From Salipaludibacillus aurantiacus (lineage in GTDB: Bacteria; Bacillota; Bacilli; Bacillales; Salisediminibacteriaceae): a stretch of 64,000 bases of DNA. The notes under the pieces were generated by a model that worked only from the letters and a program-made list of their open reading frames with translations, made no database searches and was not told where the DNA came from. The position numbers were made by a program, and so were the translations under genes. The stretch is from the NCBI RefSeq assembly GCF_900111295.1, contig NZ_FOGT01000020.1, forward strand, positions 22,079 through 86,078. Reading direction: 5' to 3'. Within the stretch, counting starts at the first letter, position 1. Every line of letters begins with the position of its first letter. Shown one piece after another: positions 27,889 to 36,868 of the stretch.

Positions 27889-27915
27889 TCTGAAGACAGA
27901 TTCCAAGGAGAAGGT

Positions 27916-29331
27916 GTGGTGTCCTTGGCAAAGCAAACCCTTAGAATATTGCATACAAACGATTTACATAGCCAGCTGGATAAGTGGCCGGCTGTTACAC
28001 AGCTACTGAATGAACGGAGGAACGAAGCATACAGGAAGAGTGAAGAAGTGCTCTTGTTTGACATTGGCGACCATTGTGACAGGGCTCACCCAATGACTGA
28101 TGCCCTGTTAGGGAAAGGAAATGTCCAATTATTAAATGACATGGCCTATGACGCCGTGACGATTGGAAATAACGAAGGAATCACATTTTCAAAAGATCAA
28201 TTAGATCATTTATATGATGAGGCTCAATTTCCGGTGGTGTTATCCAACTTAAAGAACAAAGACGGAACCAGGCCGGAGTGGACAGATCCATATAAAATTT
28301 TTACTTTAAAGTCCGGTTTAAAGGTAGGAGTAACAGGAGTTACCGCACCTTTCCGCTTATTTTATGAAACGCTCGGATGGAAAGTGACAGACCCTTTCAG
28401 TGAACTGGAAGACACAGTGAACGAGCTTCGTCCGAAAGTTGATATTCTTATCTGCCTGTCCCATTTAGGGTTTAGTGAAGATGAAAAAATGGCCGACGAC
28501 TTTCCAAGCTTCGATATTATACTAGGCGCTCATACACACCATGTGCTAGAAAAAGGAAAAAAGGTAAACAACACGTGGATTAATCAGTCTGGAAGATCCG
28601 GGGCATTCATAGGCGAAGTTTGTTTGGAGTTTGAAAAAGAAACAGAAAGCCGTTTCCAGGTGTCTGTTCAAAATGTCCAGTCCATTAAAGTCAATGAAGG
28701 AATAAGAGATGAGGAAACAGAAAAATCATTAAATCACTTACTCTTATCCAGCAGCGCGGAACTGAATAAACAAATAACTGTGCTGGAATCCGGCCTGGAT
28801 GTAGAGTGGTATCATAAGAGCAAATTTCCGGTTATGCTTGCGGAAACATTAAGGGAATGGTGTGAGGCAGAAATTTCCATGGTTAATTCAGGAGTCCTGT
28901 TAAAAAGCCTGCCTAAAGGACCGGTGACTGTCAGGGATCTACATGAAATCTGTCCCCATCCAATTAACCCGGCGACAGTCATGATTTCAGGTGAACGGCT
29001 GCTTGAAACAATCCGCCAGTCCAGGCAGGAAGAGATGATTACATTTGCTTTGAAAGGTTTTGGCTTCCGCGGTAAAGTGCTGGGCTATATGGTTTTTGAC
29101 AACTTAACAATCAGTGATAATTCCCGGTACCTTAATGAAAAGAATGTGTTAATAGACGGGGCACCTTTACAGAGGGACCGGAAATACAAACTGGCCACTT
29201 TGGATATGTTTACGTTTGGCCAGCTTTACCCTGCTATTAGTTCAATTAACGAAAAAAAGTATCATATGCCTGAATTTTTAAGAGACCTTCTGGCATGGAA
29301 GTTAAATAAAATAAATGGCTCGCCCACATAA
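27916..29331 (+). CDS. yunD: 5'-nucleotidase/metallophosphoesterase family protein YunD
   Basis: The 471-residue protein has the dinuclear metal motifs of the UshA family: LRILHTNDLHSQL, FDIGDHCDR, TIGNNE and CLSHLGF, with ILGAHTHHVLEKG completing the site. The C-terminal substrate domain has AEISMVNSGVLL. No signal peptide is visible, so it is probably cytosolic, unlike UshA. The start is GTG 27916 with AAGGAG upstream, and GTG at 27919 is equally possible. It likely hydrolyses nucleotides or related phosphates; the substrate is not known. Confidence 0.8.
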   Translation: MVSLAKQTLRILHTNDLHSQLDKWPAVTQLLNERRNEAYRKSEEVLLFDIGDHCDRAHPMTDALLGKGNVQLLNDMAYDAVTIGNNEGITFSKDQLDHLYDEAQFPVVLSNLKNKDGTRPEWTDPYKIFTLKSGLKVGVTGVTAPFRLFYETLGWKVTDPFSELEDTVNELRPKVDILICLSHLGFSEDEKMADDFPSFDIILGAHTHHVLEKGKKVNNTWINQSGRSGAFIGEVCLEFEKETESRFQVSVQNVQSIKVNEGIRDEETEKSLNHLLLSSSAELNKQITVLESGLDVEWYHKSKFPVMLAETLREWCEAEISMVNSGVLLKSLPKGPVTVRDLHEICPHPINPATVMISGERLLETIRQSRQEEMITFALKGFGFRGKVLGYMVFDNLTISDNSRYLNEKNVLIDGAPLQRDRKYKLATLDMFTFGQLYPAISSINEKKYHMPEFLRDLLAWKLNKINGSPT

Positions 29332-29493
29332 AATGTCCGTTGTCGAAAAGTTTGAAAAGAGGAACAGGGGCGAGTGCGAGAATCGGTTCAGCCCCTGATA
29401 AGAACCGGCTGACAAATGTTTGCTGGTGAGAGAGTGCATTATCCTTATCAGCTAGTTTACAACGAGCAAAAAGTTATAAATGGAGGGAATTAA
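29332..29493 (+). promoter_or_regulatory. thyA leader with overlapping alternative stems
   Basis: CAGGGGC (29365-29371) pairs with GCCCCTG (29391-29397); CGGTTC (29384-29389), inside that loop, pairs with GAACCG (29402-29407) beyond it; and CTGATAAG (29395-29402) pairs with CTTATCAG (29444-29451). The pairings overlap and exclude each other or form a pseudoknot. No terminator T run follows. It may be an RNA control element or chance. Confidence 0.35.
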
Positions 29494-30288
29494 ATGAAGG
29501 CCTACTTAGACCTTTGTGAACATATTTTAAAAAATGGTGTTGAAAAAGATGACCGGACAGGAACGGGGACAATCAGTACTTTCGGCTATCAGATGAGATT
29601 TGATCTGGCAGAAGGCTTTCCGGTCCTGACGACTAAAAAACTGGCTCTGCGAGCTATTATCCATGAACTTCTCTGGTTTATAAAAGGAGAGACAAACATA
29701 GGTTATTTGAAAGAAAATAACGTAAGGATTTGGAATGAATGGGCAGATGACAATGGGGATTTAGGGCCGATCTACGGGAAGCAGTGGCGGTCCTGGCCAT
29801 CCCCGGACGGGGAATCTATTGATCAGCTGGGACAAGTTATCGAACAGATTAAAACAAATCCAGACTCAAGAAGGCTGCTCGTCAACGCCTGGAACGTAGC
29901 CGATTTAGACAAGATGGCCCTGTCTCCCTGCCACTGTTTATTTCAATTTTATGTGGCTGATGGAAAATTATCCTGCCAGCTTTACCAAAGGAGCGCAGAC
30001 GTCTTCCTGGGCGTGCCGTTTAATATTGCTTCTTATTCGCTGTTAACTATGATGATTGCTCAAGAGTGCGGTCTTAAACCGGGGGATTTTGTCCATACGT
30101 TCGGAGATGCGCATATTTATAAAAACCATATCGAGCAGGTTAAGCTTCAATTAACAAGGGAACCGCGTCCTTTACCAGAAATGAAATTGAATCCTGAACG
30201 GAAAAAAATTGAAGATTTTACAATTGACGATTTTGAGCTTTCAGGTTATGATCCTCACCCTCATATTAGAGGAGAGGTATCTGTATGA
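29494..30288 (+). CDS. thyA: Thymidylate synthase ThyA
   Basis: The 264-residue enzyme converts dUMP to dTMP using methylene-tetrahydrofolate, which it leaves as dihydrofolate. The catalytic Cys is in [17 protein letters not shown], the folate/dUMP site in [17 protein letters not shown], and the Arg loop is KDDRTGTG. Length is that of the E. coli-type enzyme (264). ATGGAGGGAATTAA precedes ATG 29494. The TGA overlaps the ATG of dfrA by four bases, so both steps of the folate cycle are coupled. This pair is not at this place in B. subtilis. Confidence 0.95.
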   Translation: MKAYLDLCEHILKNGVEKDDRTGTGTISTFGYQMRFDLAEGFPVLTTKKLALRAIIHELLWFIKGETNIGYLKENNVRIWNEWADDNGDLGPIYGKQWRSWPSPDGESIDQLGQVIEQIKTNPDSRRLLVNAWNVADLDKMALSPCHCLFQFYVADGKLSCQLYQRSADVFLGVPFNIASYSLLTMMIAQECGLKPGDFVHTFGDAHIYKNHIEQVKLQLTREPRPLPEMKLNPERKKIEDFTIDDFELSGYDPHPHIRGEVSV

Positions 30289-30770
30289 TTTCTATGATTG
30301 CAGCCTTTTCAGACGGAAGAGTGATAGGAAAAGACGGCGATATGCCATGGCATTTACCAGCTGATTTACGGCATTTTAAAAAAGTAACGAGCGGGCATCC
30401 GATTCTGATGGGAAGAAAAACGTTTGAGTCCATCGGCAAGCCGCTTCCAAACAGGCGAAACATTGTTTTGACAAGAGACAAAACTTTTTCAGCTGAAGGA
30501 GTGGAGGTCATTCATAACTTAGCTGATATCGGTTCTTTAATGCCGGAAGAGGAAGAATTTTTTGTGATTGGAGGGGCGACTATTTATGAGAAACTGATTT
30601 CGAAAGCCGACCGTCTTTATATCACTCGTATCGACGCGTCTTTTGAAGGGGATACATTTTTCCCGGAAATAAACGGGGATGAGTGGGAAACAGTCTCCTC
30701 TGAAAAAGGCACTGTGGATCAGAAGAACCCTCATCCGCATACGTTTTTGGTTTATGAACGGAAAAAATAA
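30285..30770 (+). CDS. dfrA: Dihydrofolate reductase
   Basis: The 161-residue DHFR regenerates tetrahydrofolate after ThyA. It shows [22 protein letters not shown] with the Met20-like loop and active-site region, [19 protein letters not shown] for NADPH binding, and [13 protein letters not shown]. The overlap ATGA with thyA is typical of a thyA-dfrA operon. A clear terminator follows. Chromosomal housekeeping type; nothing suggests a trimethoprim-resistance cassette. Confidence 0.95.
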   Translation: MISMIAAFSDGRVIGKDGDMPWHLPADLRHFKKVTSGHPILMGRKTFESIGKPLPNRRNIVLTRDKTFSAEGVEVIHNLADIGSLMPEEEEFFVIGGATIYEKLISKADRLYITRIDASFEGDTFFPEINGDEWETVSSEKGTVDQKNPHPHTFLVYERKK

Positions 30771-30786
30771 CAGCAGTAATGATATT

Positions 30787-30820
30787 AAAAATCTTCAGGA
30801 ATAGTCCTGAAGATTTTTTT
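30787..30820 (+). terminator. Terminator after dfrA
   Basis: AAAAATCTTCAGGA pairs with TCCTGAAGATTTTTTT with an ATAG loop. Confidence 0.9.
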
Positions 30821-30878
30821 ATTGGTACAATCTCCCGAATTCACTGCATATGAATAGGAGGAAGGGGGGAATTGACCA

Positions 30879-31685
30879 GTGAAAGCTTTCCGCACCGTCC
30901 GGCCCAGCCGGAAGAAAAAAGGGCCTCTTCCTTTTAAATACGTGTTTATGATATCTTTACTTATTTTCGTGATCTTAACCATTCAGGGATTAATTGTAGT
31001 AGAAAAAGGAGTCCGCCCTACCCTGATTGCGATTGCCAAAACCGAAACTCAGAGAATAGGAACACTTGCCATTAACGACGCTATTTCCAGACATATTCTT
31101 GAGGATACGGATATGGAGGATCTGGTTGAATTTGAAAGGGATGAAAATGGAAAGGTGATGTTTGTTCAATACAACCCGGTTATTTATAACCGCGTGTTAC
31201 AGGAGACAACCAAGCGGGTACAAAACTATTTAAATGATATTGAACACGGGCGTGTAAAAGATATTCGTATCCCTAATAAAGTTGACGTCGAGAGAGAAGG
31301 AGCAACATTTTCTGAAGATGGCATCATCCATATGATTCCATTAGGCCAGGCTACTAATAATGCGCTCCTGGCCCATCTCGGACCTCGTGTTCCTGTCCGG
31401 CTGTCTGCTATCGGGGACGTAAAATCCCAGCTGAAGGAGAACATTGTGCATGTTGGAATTAACAATACTTATATGAGTGTATCGGTAGATATTGAAGTGG
31501 ATGTTAAAGTGGTTATTCCATTTGCGACAGAAACGGAAGTTGTAAGAACATCTATTCCAGTGGCCATGGTTTGGATTCCTGGTGAGGTTCCTGACTTCTA
31601 TGGAGGCCAGGGAGGTGAAGGAGGAATGACACCCGCTATGATTCAGCGCCCAAAAGAATTTGAGGAAGATTTTTCTGTAGAATAA
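30879..31685 (+). CDS. yunB: Sporulation protein YunB
   Basis: The 268-residue protein has a basic N-terminus (RPSRKKKGPLPFKY), one transmembrane helix (about residues 26-47) and an extracytoplasmic domain starting VEKGVRPTLIAIAKTETQRI, characteristic of YunB. YunB is made in the mother cell under sigma-E in B. subtilis and is needed for normal sporulation; its biochemical role is unclear. The start is GTG 30879 preceded by GAGGAAGGGGGG. A glycine-rich tail follows VPDFYGG. Confidence 0.85.
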   Translation: MKAFRTVRPSRKKKGPLPFKYVFMISLLIFVILTIQGLIVVEKGVRPTLIAIAKTETQRIGTLAINDAISRHILEDTDMEDLVEFERDENGKVMFVQYNPVIYNRVLQETTKRVQNYLNDIEHGRVKDIRIPNKVDVEREGATFSEDGIIHMIPLGQATNNALLAHLGPRVPVRLSAIGDVKSQLKENIVHVGINNTYMSVSVDIEVDVKVVIPFATETEVVRTSIPVAMVWIPGEVPDFYGGQGGEGGMTPAMIQRPKEFEEDFSVE

Positions 31686-31688
31686 TGC

Positions 31689-31717
31689 TTGCAATATAAA
31701 TAGGATTTTGTTATGCT
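31689..31717 (+). promoter_or_regulatory. Promoter of the lysine riboswitch transcript
   Basis: TTGCAA and TATGCT are 17 bases apart, starting three bases after the yunB stop and about 40 bases before the riboswitch. Confidence 0.65.
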
Positions 31718-31756
31718 AACTCTCGGTTTAGAAATTAATAAGTATCAGAGTGCCTC

Positions 31757-31955
31757 ATCAGAGATGAGGTAGAGGCGCAGAATTTAAGAGTAAAAGACAG
31801 GAGCCGGGACGGCCATGAAAGTTTTTGAAAGGAAATTCTGCCGAAGCGCTGATGTTTCGTCCGAAACACAGCAGCTGGGGCTGTATTGAATAAATGCAGC
31901 ACTGTCACTTGAAGGGAGACCTTAGTGGAGGACTACTGATCTATTGAGAGGAATC
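31757..31955 (+). ncRNA. Lysine riboswitch (L box)
   Basis: The leader matches the L-box pattern: GATGAGGTAGAGGCGCAGA, then AGACAGGAGCCG, ATGAAAG, GCCGAAG, ATTGAATAAATGCAGCACTG, TCA and GGAGGACTA in this order. These correspond to the lysC leader of B. subtilis as I remember it. A perfect terminator lies at 31977-32005. Lysine should favour termination and lower expression of the transporter downstream. Confidence 0.9.
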
Positions 31956-31976
31956 TGTTCTTGACTTCATAGGAAG

Positions 31977-32005
31977 CGGCAAGGGAGATCTCCCTTGCCG
32001 TTTTG
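31977..32005 (+). terminator. Lysine-riboswitch terminator
   Basis: CGGCAAGGGAGA and TCTCCCTTGCCG form a perfect 24-base palindrome followed by TTTTG, the expression platform of the riboswitch. Confidence 0.85.
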
Positions 32006-32010
32006 TTATG

Positions 32011-32045
32011 CCAATTTATGGGGGGACAGCCCCCCCATAAATTGG
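32011..32045. repeat. G6/C6 hairpin, copy 4, between riboswitch and gene
   Basis: Arms CCAATTTATGGGGGG and CCCCCCATAAATTGG (15 bp) enclose ACAG plus one C. It lies after the riboswitch terminator and 15 bases before the ribosome site at 32060-32065, inside the transporter mRNA leader. Confidence 0.75.
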
Positions 32046-32072
32046 GAAATATTTTATTTAGGAGGAACGAAA

Positions 32073-33638
32073 ATGGAACATGGCATATTATCGCTGCTGC
32101 CGCCGGTTCTGGCGCTGCTTATGGTTATTATTACTAAACGCGTTCTGTTCTCCCTGGGAATAGGGATTATTGTAGGGGCTCTTATGGTTAACCAGACGGA
32201 AGAAATGTTTGTAAACGAAGCCATAGGACAGATCTTTACCATCGTATCAGGGATATTTATCGCTGATGGGGGAATTAACACGTGGGAATTTTATATTATA
32301 TTATTTTTACTTATTTTAGGAGTGATTGCCTCCCTTATTACTGTCACCGGAGGAAGCAGAGCATTCGGTGAATGGGCCTTGACTAAGGTGAAAACGAGAA
32401 CAGGCGCCCAATTTGTTTCAGGATTTTTAGGACTTATTATATTTATAGACGACTATTTTAACAGTCTTACTGTAGGGAACGTCAGCCGTCCATTTACTGA
32501 CCGCCACAGAGTTTCAAGAGCTAAACTGGCGTACGTGGTGGATTCAACAGCGGCACCTATTTGTGTGGTTTCTCCAATTTCAAGCTGGGGCGCATACATT
32601 ATTACGATTATCGGCGGGATACTGGCTACTCACGGAGTCACTCAATATGAAGCCCTCCAGGCTTTTCTTCTGATAGCACCAATGAACTTCTATGCTGTCT
32701 TTGCCGTTCTTTTAGTGTTTGCTGTGGCTTATTTCAAACTAGATTTTGGCCCAATGCGGATTCATGAGAATCGTGCAATAGAAACAGGGGAACTGACTGA
32801 TACAGATAAAGGTCCGGCGCCGGGAGAAAGTGAAGACGCAAAACCGGTGGGAGAAGGACATGCAGGTGACCTGATTTGGCCGATTGCAACATTAATTGCC
32901 GGTACGGTATTGTTTATGGTGATTACTGGTGTTCAGGCTACTGAAGGCCAGGCAAGTTTATTAGCCACATTTGAGAATACCGATGTAGCGGCTTCCCTTT
33001 TATATGGGGGGTTAATCAGTTTAGCAGTTACGATCGTTATTTCATTGCTACGCAGCATTCCTGTAAAAAACTTGAGCACAGGGTTGTGGGCAGGCATTAA
33101 ATCCATGCTTCCTGCAATATATATTTTAATTTTTGCCTGGACCATAATAGAAATAATTGGGGAACTTGGCACAGGCGAGTATTTAGCAAGTATTGTAGAC
33201 CAGCATATCCCACTCGCTTATCTGCCTGCATTATTGTTTATTATTGCAGGGTTCATGGCCTTTAGTACGGGGACTTCCTGGGGCACGTTTGCGGTTATGC
33301 TTCCAATTGCAGGTGAAATTGCAGCTCTGACAGATATTTCTCTTATGCTGCCGGTATTAGCCGCGGTACTTGCCGGGGCCATATTCGGGGATCACTGTTC
33401 GCCAATCTCAGATACTACAATTTTATCTTCCACAGGGGCAGGCAGCCATCATATCGATCACGTGATTACACAACTTCCTTATGCGTTAATTGTTGGTTTA
33501 ATAACTATTCTGTCTTTCCTTGCATTAGGATTTACAGGAAGTGTATGGGCCGGTTTGCTGGCAGGCTTTGCCGCTTTTGCTATATCAGTGTTTATATTAA
33601 AATTTGCAGTATCAAAGTTATACAGAGCTGCTCAATAA
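32073..33638 (+). CDS. NhaC-superfamily transporter under a lysine riboswitch, predicted lysine transporter
   Basis: The 521-residue membrane protein has about 11-13 helices and NhaC-family features: FIDDYFNSLTVGNVSRP with acidic residues in a helix break, APICVVSPISSWGAY, and GDHCSPISDTTILSSTGAG near the C-terminus. Alone it would be called a Na+/H+ antiporter, but the upstream lysine riboswitch makes lysine transport the better guess; NhaC-like LysW transporters with LYS elements are known. TAGGAGGAACGAAA precedes ATG 32073; a frame extension to 31995 runs through the hairpin and is rejected. It could use the Na+ gradient of a salt-adapted cell. Confidence 0.8.
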   Translation: MEHGILSLLPPVLALLMVIITKRVLFSLGIGIIVGALMVNQTEEMFVNEAIGQIFTIVSGIFIADGGINTWEFYIILFLLILGVIASLITVTGGSRAFGEWALTKVKTRTGAQFVSGFLGLIIFIDDYFNSLTVGNVSRPFTDRHRVSRAKLAYVVDSTAAPICVVSPISSWGAYIITIIGGILATHGVTQYEALQAFLLIAPMNFYAVFAVLLVFAVAYFKLDFGPMRIHENRAIETGELTDTDKGPAPGESEDAKPVGEGHAGDLIWPIATLIAGTVLFMVITGVQATEGQASLLATFENTDVAASLLYGGLISLAVTIVISLLRSIPVKNLSTGLWAGIKSMLPAIYILIFAWTIIEIIGELGTGEYLASIVDQHIPLAYLPALLFIIAGFMAFSTGTSWGTFAVMLPIAGEIAALTDISLMLPVLAAVLAGAIFGDHCSPISDTTILSSTGAGSHHIDHVITQLPYALIVGLITILSFLALGFTGSVWAGLLAGFAAFAISVFILKFAVSKLYRAAQ

Positions 33639-33645
33639 TATAGAT

Positions 33646-33677
33646 AAAAGTCGCATCTTCCAGATGCGGCTTTTTTT
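33646..33677 (+). terminator. Terminator after the NhaC-like transporter
   Basis: AAAAGTCGCATCT pairs with AGATGCGGCTTTTTTT around TCC. Confidence 0.9.
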
Positions 33678-33807
33678 ATTACGTTCTGTATAAATTATAA
33701 GTAAAAAATGTTTTCAAAGAAATTTACATTGACTTTTTGCAAAGTTTATTAATATAAATGACGCATTTAGCATATATTCAGATTTTTGTAGAATATTCCG
33801 AAAATAC

Positions 33808-33836
33808 TTTACATTCAATTGTCAGATAATTATAAT
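33808..33836 (+). promoter_or_regulatory. Promoter candidate for the NSS symporter gene
   Basis: TTTACA and TATAAT are separated by 17 bases. A second pair TTGACT (33729-33734) and TATAAA (33753-33758) lies further upstream. The leader from here to ATG 33964 is about 120 bases, with no other structure seen. Confidence 0.6.
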
Positions 33837-33963
33837 AAGATAGTAAAGCTGGAATATAATTTAATAGAAGGTTGAAATAAGGGAGGAGGAATAGTTACTA
33901 ATACCTATGTAAAAAGAGATTAAATTACATTACTAGAAACAGGGACGGAAGGGAGTTAAAACT

Positions 33964-35307
33964 ATGAGTAACGGAAGAGAAAGATGGGCTTCTAAGATGG
34001 GCTTTATTTTAGCCGCAGTGGGTTCCGCGGTAGGGTTAGGAAATATTTGGCGCTTTTCTTATGTGACAGGGGAAAGCGGCGGAGCAGCTTTCTTATTAAT
34101 TTATGTTTTATGTATTTTTCTTGTAGGTCTTCCAGTATTAATTGCTGAATTTTCCATTGGACGACGGGGGCAGGCAGATGCCGTTGGCGCCTTTAATAAT
34201 ATTGCACCAGGAAAACCGTGGATAATTGGAGGTATTTTGGGAGTTTTAACCTCTTTCCTGATTTTATCCTTTTATGGGGTTATCGCGGGATGGGTGGTGT
34301 ATTTCCTATACAGTTACTTAACAGGTGCTGCAGGAGCCGTCGAAGAAGGAGGCTATGCTGATTTCTTCGTAAACTTTATTGGTGGTTCCACAGGGCCGGT
34401 CTTCTGGCAGTTCTTATTTATGGCCATCGTCATTGGAATTGTCTTCTTTGGTGTTAAAAAAGGTATTGAACTGTCAAATCGTATTTTCATGCCATTATTA
34501 GCGATAATTTTAATTGTTCTAGCAGGTTACAGTTTAACACTTGATGGGGCAGGAGAAGGATTGAGTTTCCTTTTCACTCCTGACTGGAGTGCCTTCGGTG
34601 AGCCTTCAGTTTATGCTGCAGCCGTCGGTCAAGCCTTCTTTACGTTGTCATTAGGTATGGGGGCTATGATTACTTACAGCAGTTACTTGCCTAAAGACAC
34701 AAAATTGCCTAGTGCTGCAGGCAATGTTGTTGTGCTTGATACGTTATTTGCGATTATCGCAGGTATTGTGATTTTCCCGGCAGTATTCACATTTGCTGTA
34801 GAGCCTGATGCTGGGCCAGCCTTAATTTTTATAGTGCTTCCGGAAGTTTTTAACCAGATGGGCACCGGTGGTACAGTCTTTGCTATTCTCTTCTTCTTCC
34901 TTGTAGCAATAGCAGCATTGTCATCAGCTATTTCGCTGTTGGAAGTAAGCGTGTCGTATGTCATGCGCCAAATGAATATGAACCGTCGCAAAGCAACTTT
35001 GCTAGCAGGTATCGTTGTTACACTATTTGGGATACCGTCTGCATTAAGCCAAGGTGGACCTTTAAGTGAATTTACATTATTCGGGCTGCCTTTCCTTGAT
35101 TTAATAGACACGATCACTGACCAGTACACACTGCCTCTGGGAGGGATGGTTATCGCACTGTTTGTTGGATGGGGATGGAATAAAGTTGATGCATTAAAAG
35201 AGACTGGTTTAACCGATACTACAATTGGAACAGTCTGGCTGTGGTTCATCCGTCTGATTGCACCTGCTGGTATTGCCTGGATTTTACTTTTAAACCTTTT
35301 CTCTTAA
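33964..35307 (+). CDS. Neurotransmitter:sodium symporter (NSS/SNF) family transporter
   Basis: The 447-residue protein has the first-helix NSS signature RERWASKMGFILAAVGSAVG followed by LGNIWRFSY, where Na+ and substrate bind in LeuT-like carriers, and about 11-12 helices. Later segments (LSLGMGAMITYSSYLP, ALSSAISLLEVSVSY) correspond to helices 6 and 8. Bacterial members take up amino acids with Na+; the substrate is unknown (Tyr, Trp, Leu or Ala in relatives; B. subtilis YocR/YhdH are similar). GGACGGAAGGGAG precedes ATG 33964. Not obviously under the lysine riboswitch because a terminator and its own promoters intervene. Confidence 0.85.
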   Translation: MSNGRERWASKMGFILAAVGSAVGLGNIWRFSYVTGESGGAAFLLIYVLCIFLVGLPVLIAEFSIGRRGQADAVGAFNNIAPGKPWIIGGILGVLTSFLILSFYGVIAGWVVYFLYSYLTGAAGAVEEGGYADFFVNFIGGSTGPVFWQFLFMAIVIGIVFFGVKKGIELSNRIFMPLLAIILIVLAGYSLTLDGAGEGLSFLFTPDWSAFGEPSVYAAAVGQAFFTLSLGMGAMITYSSYLPKDTKLPSAAGNVVVLDTLFAIIAGIVIFPAVFTFAVEPDAGPALIFIVLPEVFNQMGTGGTVFAILFFFLVAIAALSSAISLLEVSVSYVMRQMNMNRRKATLLAGIVVTLFGIPSALSQGGPLSEFTLFGLPFLDLIDTITDQYTLPLGGMVIALFVGWGWNKVDALKETGLTDTTIGTVWLWFIRLIAPAGIAWILLLNLFS

Positions 35308-35345
35308 AAAGTAATAAAATTCAAATGACACAATAGTAACCATAG

Positions 35346-35562
35346 AAGAGGCTGGGACAAAAAAATAATAAGCATAAAGAGATCCGAACAAAATTTTTGT
35401 TCGGATTTCTTTTTGTCAAAAGCAGTATGTCAGTCCGCCAGGCGGGCGCTTGCCCAGGGGCTTGCCTTCAGCTAAATCCAACTCAGCCAAAAGCTTCGTT
35501 GAATTGGATCTTCAGACTGCGCTTAATCCCTCGGGCGTCGCCGCCTTTTGTTCTTCAATCAC
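35346..35562 (+). repeat. Dispersed intergenic repeat, copy A
   Basis: It starts GAGGCTGGGACAAAA, contains a terminator-like hairpin (ATCCGAACAAAA/TTTTTGTTCGGAT, 35376-35414), then CCGCCAGGCGGGCGCTTGCCC and GAATTGGATCTTCAGACTGCG followed by CGTCGCCGCCTT. The same blocks recur at 48597-49113. It is like the GGCGGACGCTT...GTCGCCGCCTT repeats widespread between Bacillales genes, known to me from memory; function unknown. Confidence 0.7.
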
Positions 35563-35619
35563 AGGAATTAAACACCCTCATGTTCCAGCACGTCTTTAAA
35601 ACTTGGGGGTATCCAAATA

Positions 35620-36630
35620 TCAGCTGTTCTTCTTTGCTTTTCTTTCTGCCCGTTCCCACACTCTTAAAGAAGGATAAGGGTCAAACGACCATTCAGTAAA
35701 CCCGTTATCTTTGTACATTCCGTAATGAAGGTGTGGAGGGAACTTCCCTTGAGTGCCTTCTTTACCGTAGCCTGAGCTGCCGACATAGCCTATGACGTCT
35801 CCAGGTTTTACCACGGTTCCTCTGTCGATCCCTTTTTCAAAACCGCTTAAGTGGGCAAAATAATGGTAGACATTATTTGTATCCCTTATTCCTACTCTCC
35901 ATCCTCCGTATTTGTTCCATCCTTTTAGTTCGACAATACCGTAGGTGGTTGCCCGGACTGCAAGCCCGTGACCGGCAAAAATGTCTGTTCCTTCATGAAT
36001 TCTACGGCCGCCCCATCCTCTTGCGTTCCCCCAAGTGCTTCTGTAGCTGTAATTAGCATGTAACGGCACTGGGAACGCTCTTTTACTTAAATCCAGTGAG
36101 CCGACGGTTTTATAGGTTTCAGCATGGCCGAGTATCAGCTCAACAGCTTTATCTCTCTGATAATAATCCCACAACCCTATACGTATATCTTCTTTGTTAA
36201 ATCCGTACGAGGAAAGGTATGAAGCGAATGTCCATAAGATATCTTCGTCATTAGTAATGTCTGCTTTTCCGTCACCATCTCCGTCTTTTCCAAGCCCTTG
36301 AAAAAATTTAATTGATTCCGGATCGTTGTCTTCCTGGTCAGGGTTCATATGCCCTGCCCATTTTTCAGCCGGAAAATAAATGCCGATCAGGCCTTCTTCT
36401 TCCGGTAAATCTTTTCTGGCTTGACGGAGACCGCGTTCATAGCTGTCCACCGCAGCAAAATAATACCAGGGAATAGATGTCTCAGCTTCGGTTTTTAAGT
36501 ATAAAGCCATCCTCTCGTTATATAACTGTTCAGAAGAGAGTTCATCAGATTTTGCACCCTCTGAAGGTATAGGAAAGACGAGTAAGATGGTTAATGTGAT
36601 CAGTATACTGGCAGTTACTTTATTCAGCAC
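35620..36630 (-). CDS. lytH: Sporulation peptidoglycan endopeptidase LytH (M23 family)
   Basis: The 336-residue protein has an N-terminal signal segment ending near GAKSDE, a middle region and a C-terminal M23 metallopeptidase domain: RIHEGTDIFAGHGLAV holds the H-x-x-x-D pair, and PPHLHYGMYKDNG the H-x-H zinc ligands. In B. subtilis LytH is an L-Ala-D-Glu peptidase made under sigma-K, which trims side chains in spore cortex peptidoglycan. Length (326 in B. subtilis) and place before lipA fit. The start is GTG 36630 after AAGGGAGC. A DGDGDGKADITNDEDI Ca2+-binding-like loop lies near residue 115. Confidence 0.9.
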   Translation of the reverse strand: MLNKVTASILITLTILLVFPIPSEGAKSDELSSEQLYNERMALYLKTEAETSIPWYYFAAVDSYERGLRQARKDLPEEEGLIGIYFPAEKWAGHMNPDQEDNDPESIKFFQGLGKDGDGDGKADITNDEDILWTFASYLSSYGFNKEDIRIGLWDYYQRDKAVELILGHAETYKTVGSLDLSKRAFPVPLHANYSYRSTWGNARGWGGRRIHEGTDIFAGHGLAVRATTYGIVELKGWNKYGGWRVGIRDTNNVYHYFAHLSGFEKGIDRGTVVKPGDVIGYVGSSGYGKEGTQGKFPPHLHYGMYKDNGFTEWSFDPYPSLRVWERAERKAKKNS

Positions 36631-36868
36631 AATTGTAAGCTCCCTTCAGATTTTCTGGCTGGAATGATATTATTAGTGTTGTTAGATCTTTTGACCAAAC
36701 GTTTTGAAGTGATTCTTTTATATGCTGTGATAAAACTTGTTTTTTCATACGTCCTCATTAAAAGCAAAGGTCTTTGAGATATCCTTTATATCATGTTAAA
36801 GTAAAAACTAGCGTGATAGTGGAATTTCGACACGTGTATCCAGGAACGAAAAGGGAGAGTGAAATTAT

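Noticed and set aside
29332..29493. Known THF (folate) riboswitch before thyA
   Set aside because: The stems seen do not follow the THF riboswitch order or conserved blocks as I know them; kept only as an unnamed leader.
31995..32072. N-terminal extension of the NhaC-like transporter
   Set aside because: It reads through the G6/C6 hairpin, and a perfect ribosome site precedes ATG 32073.
34683..35249. Minus-strand frame of 188 codons inside the NSS gene
   Set aside because: Antisense to well conserved membrane helices; no ribosome site or recognisable domain.
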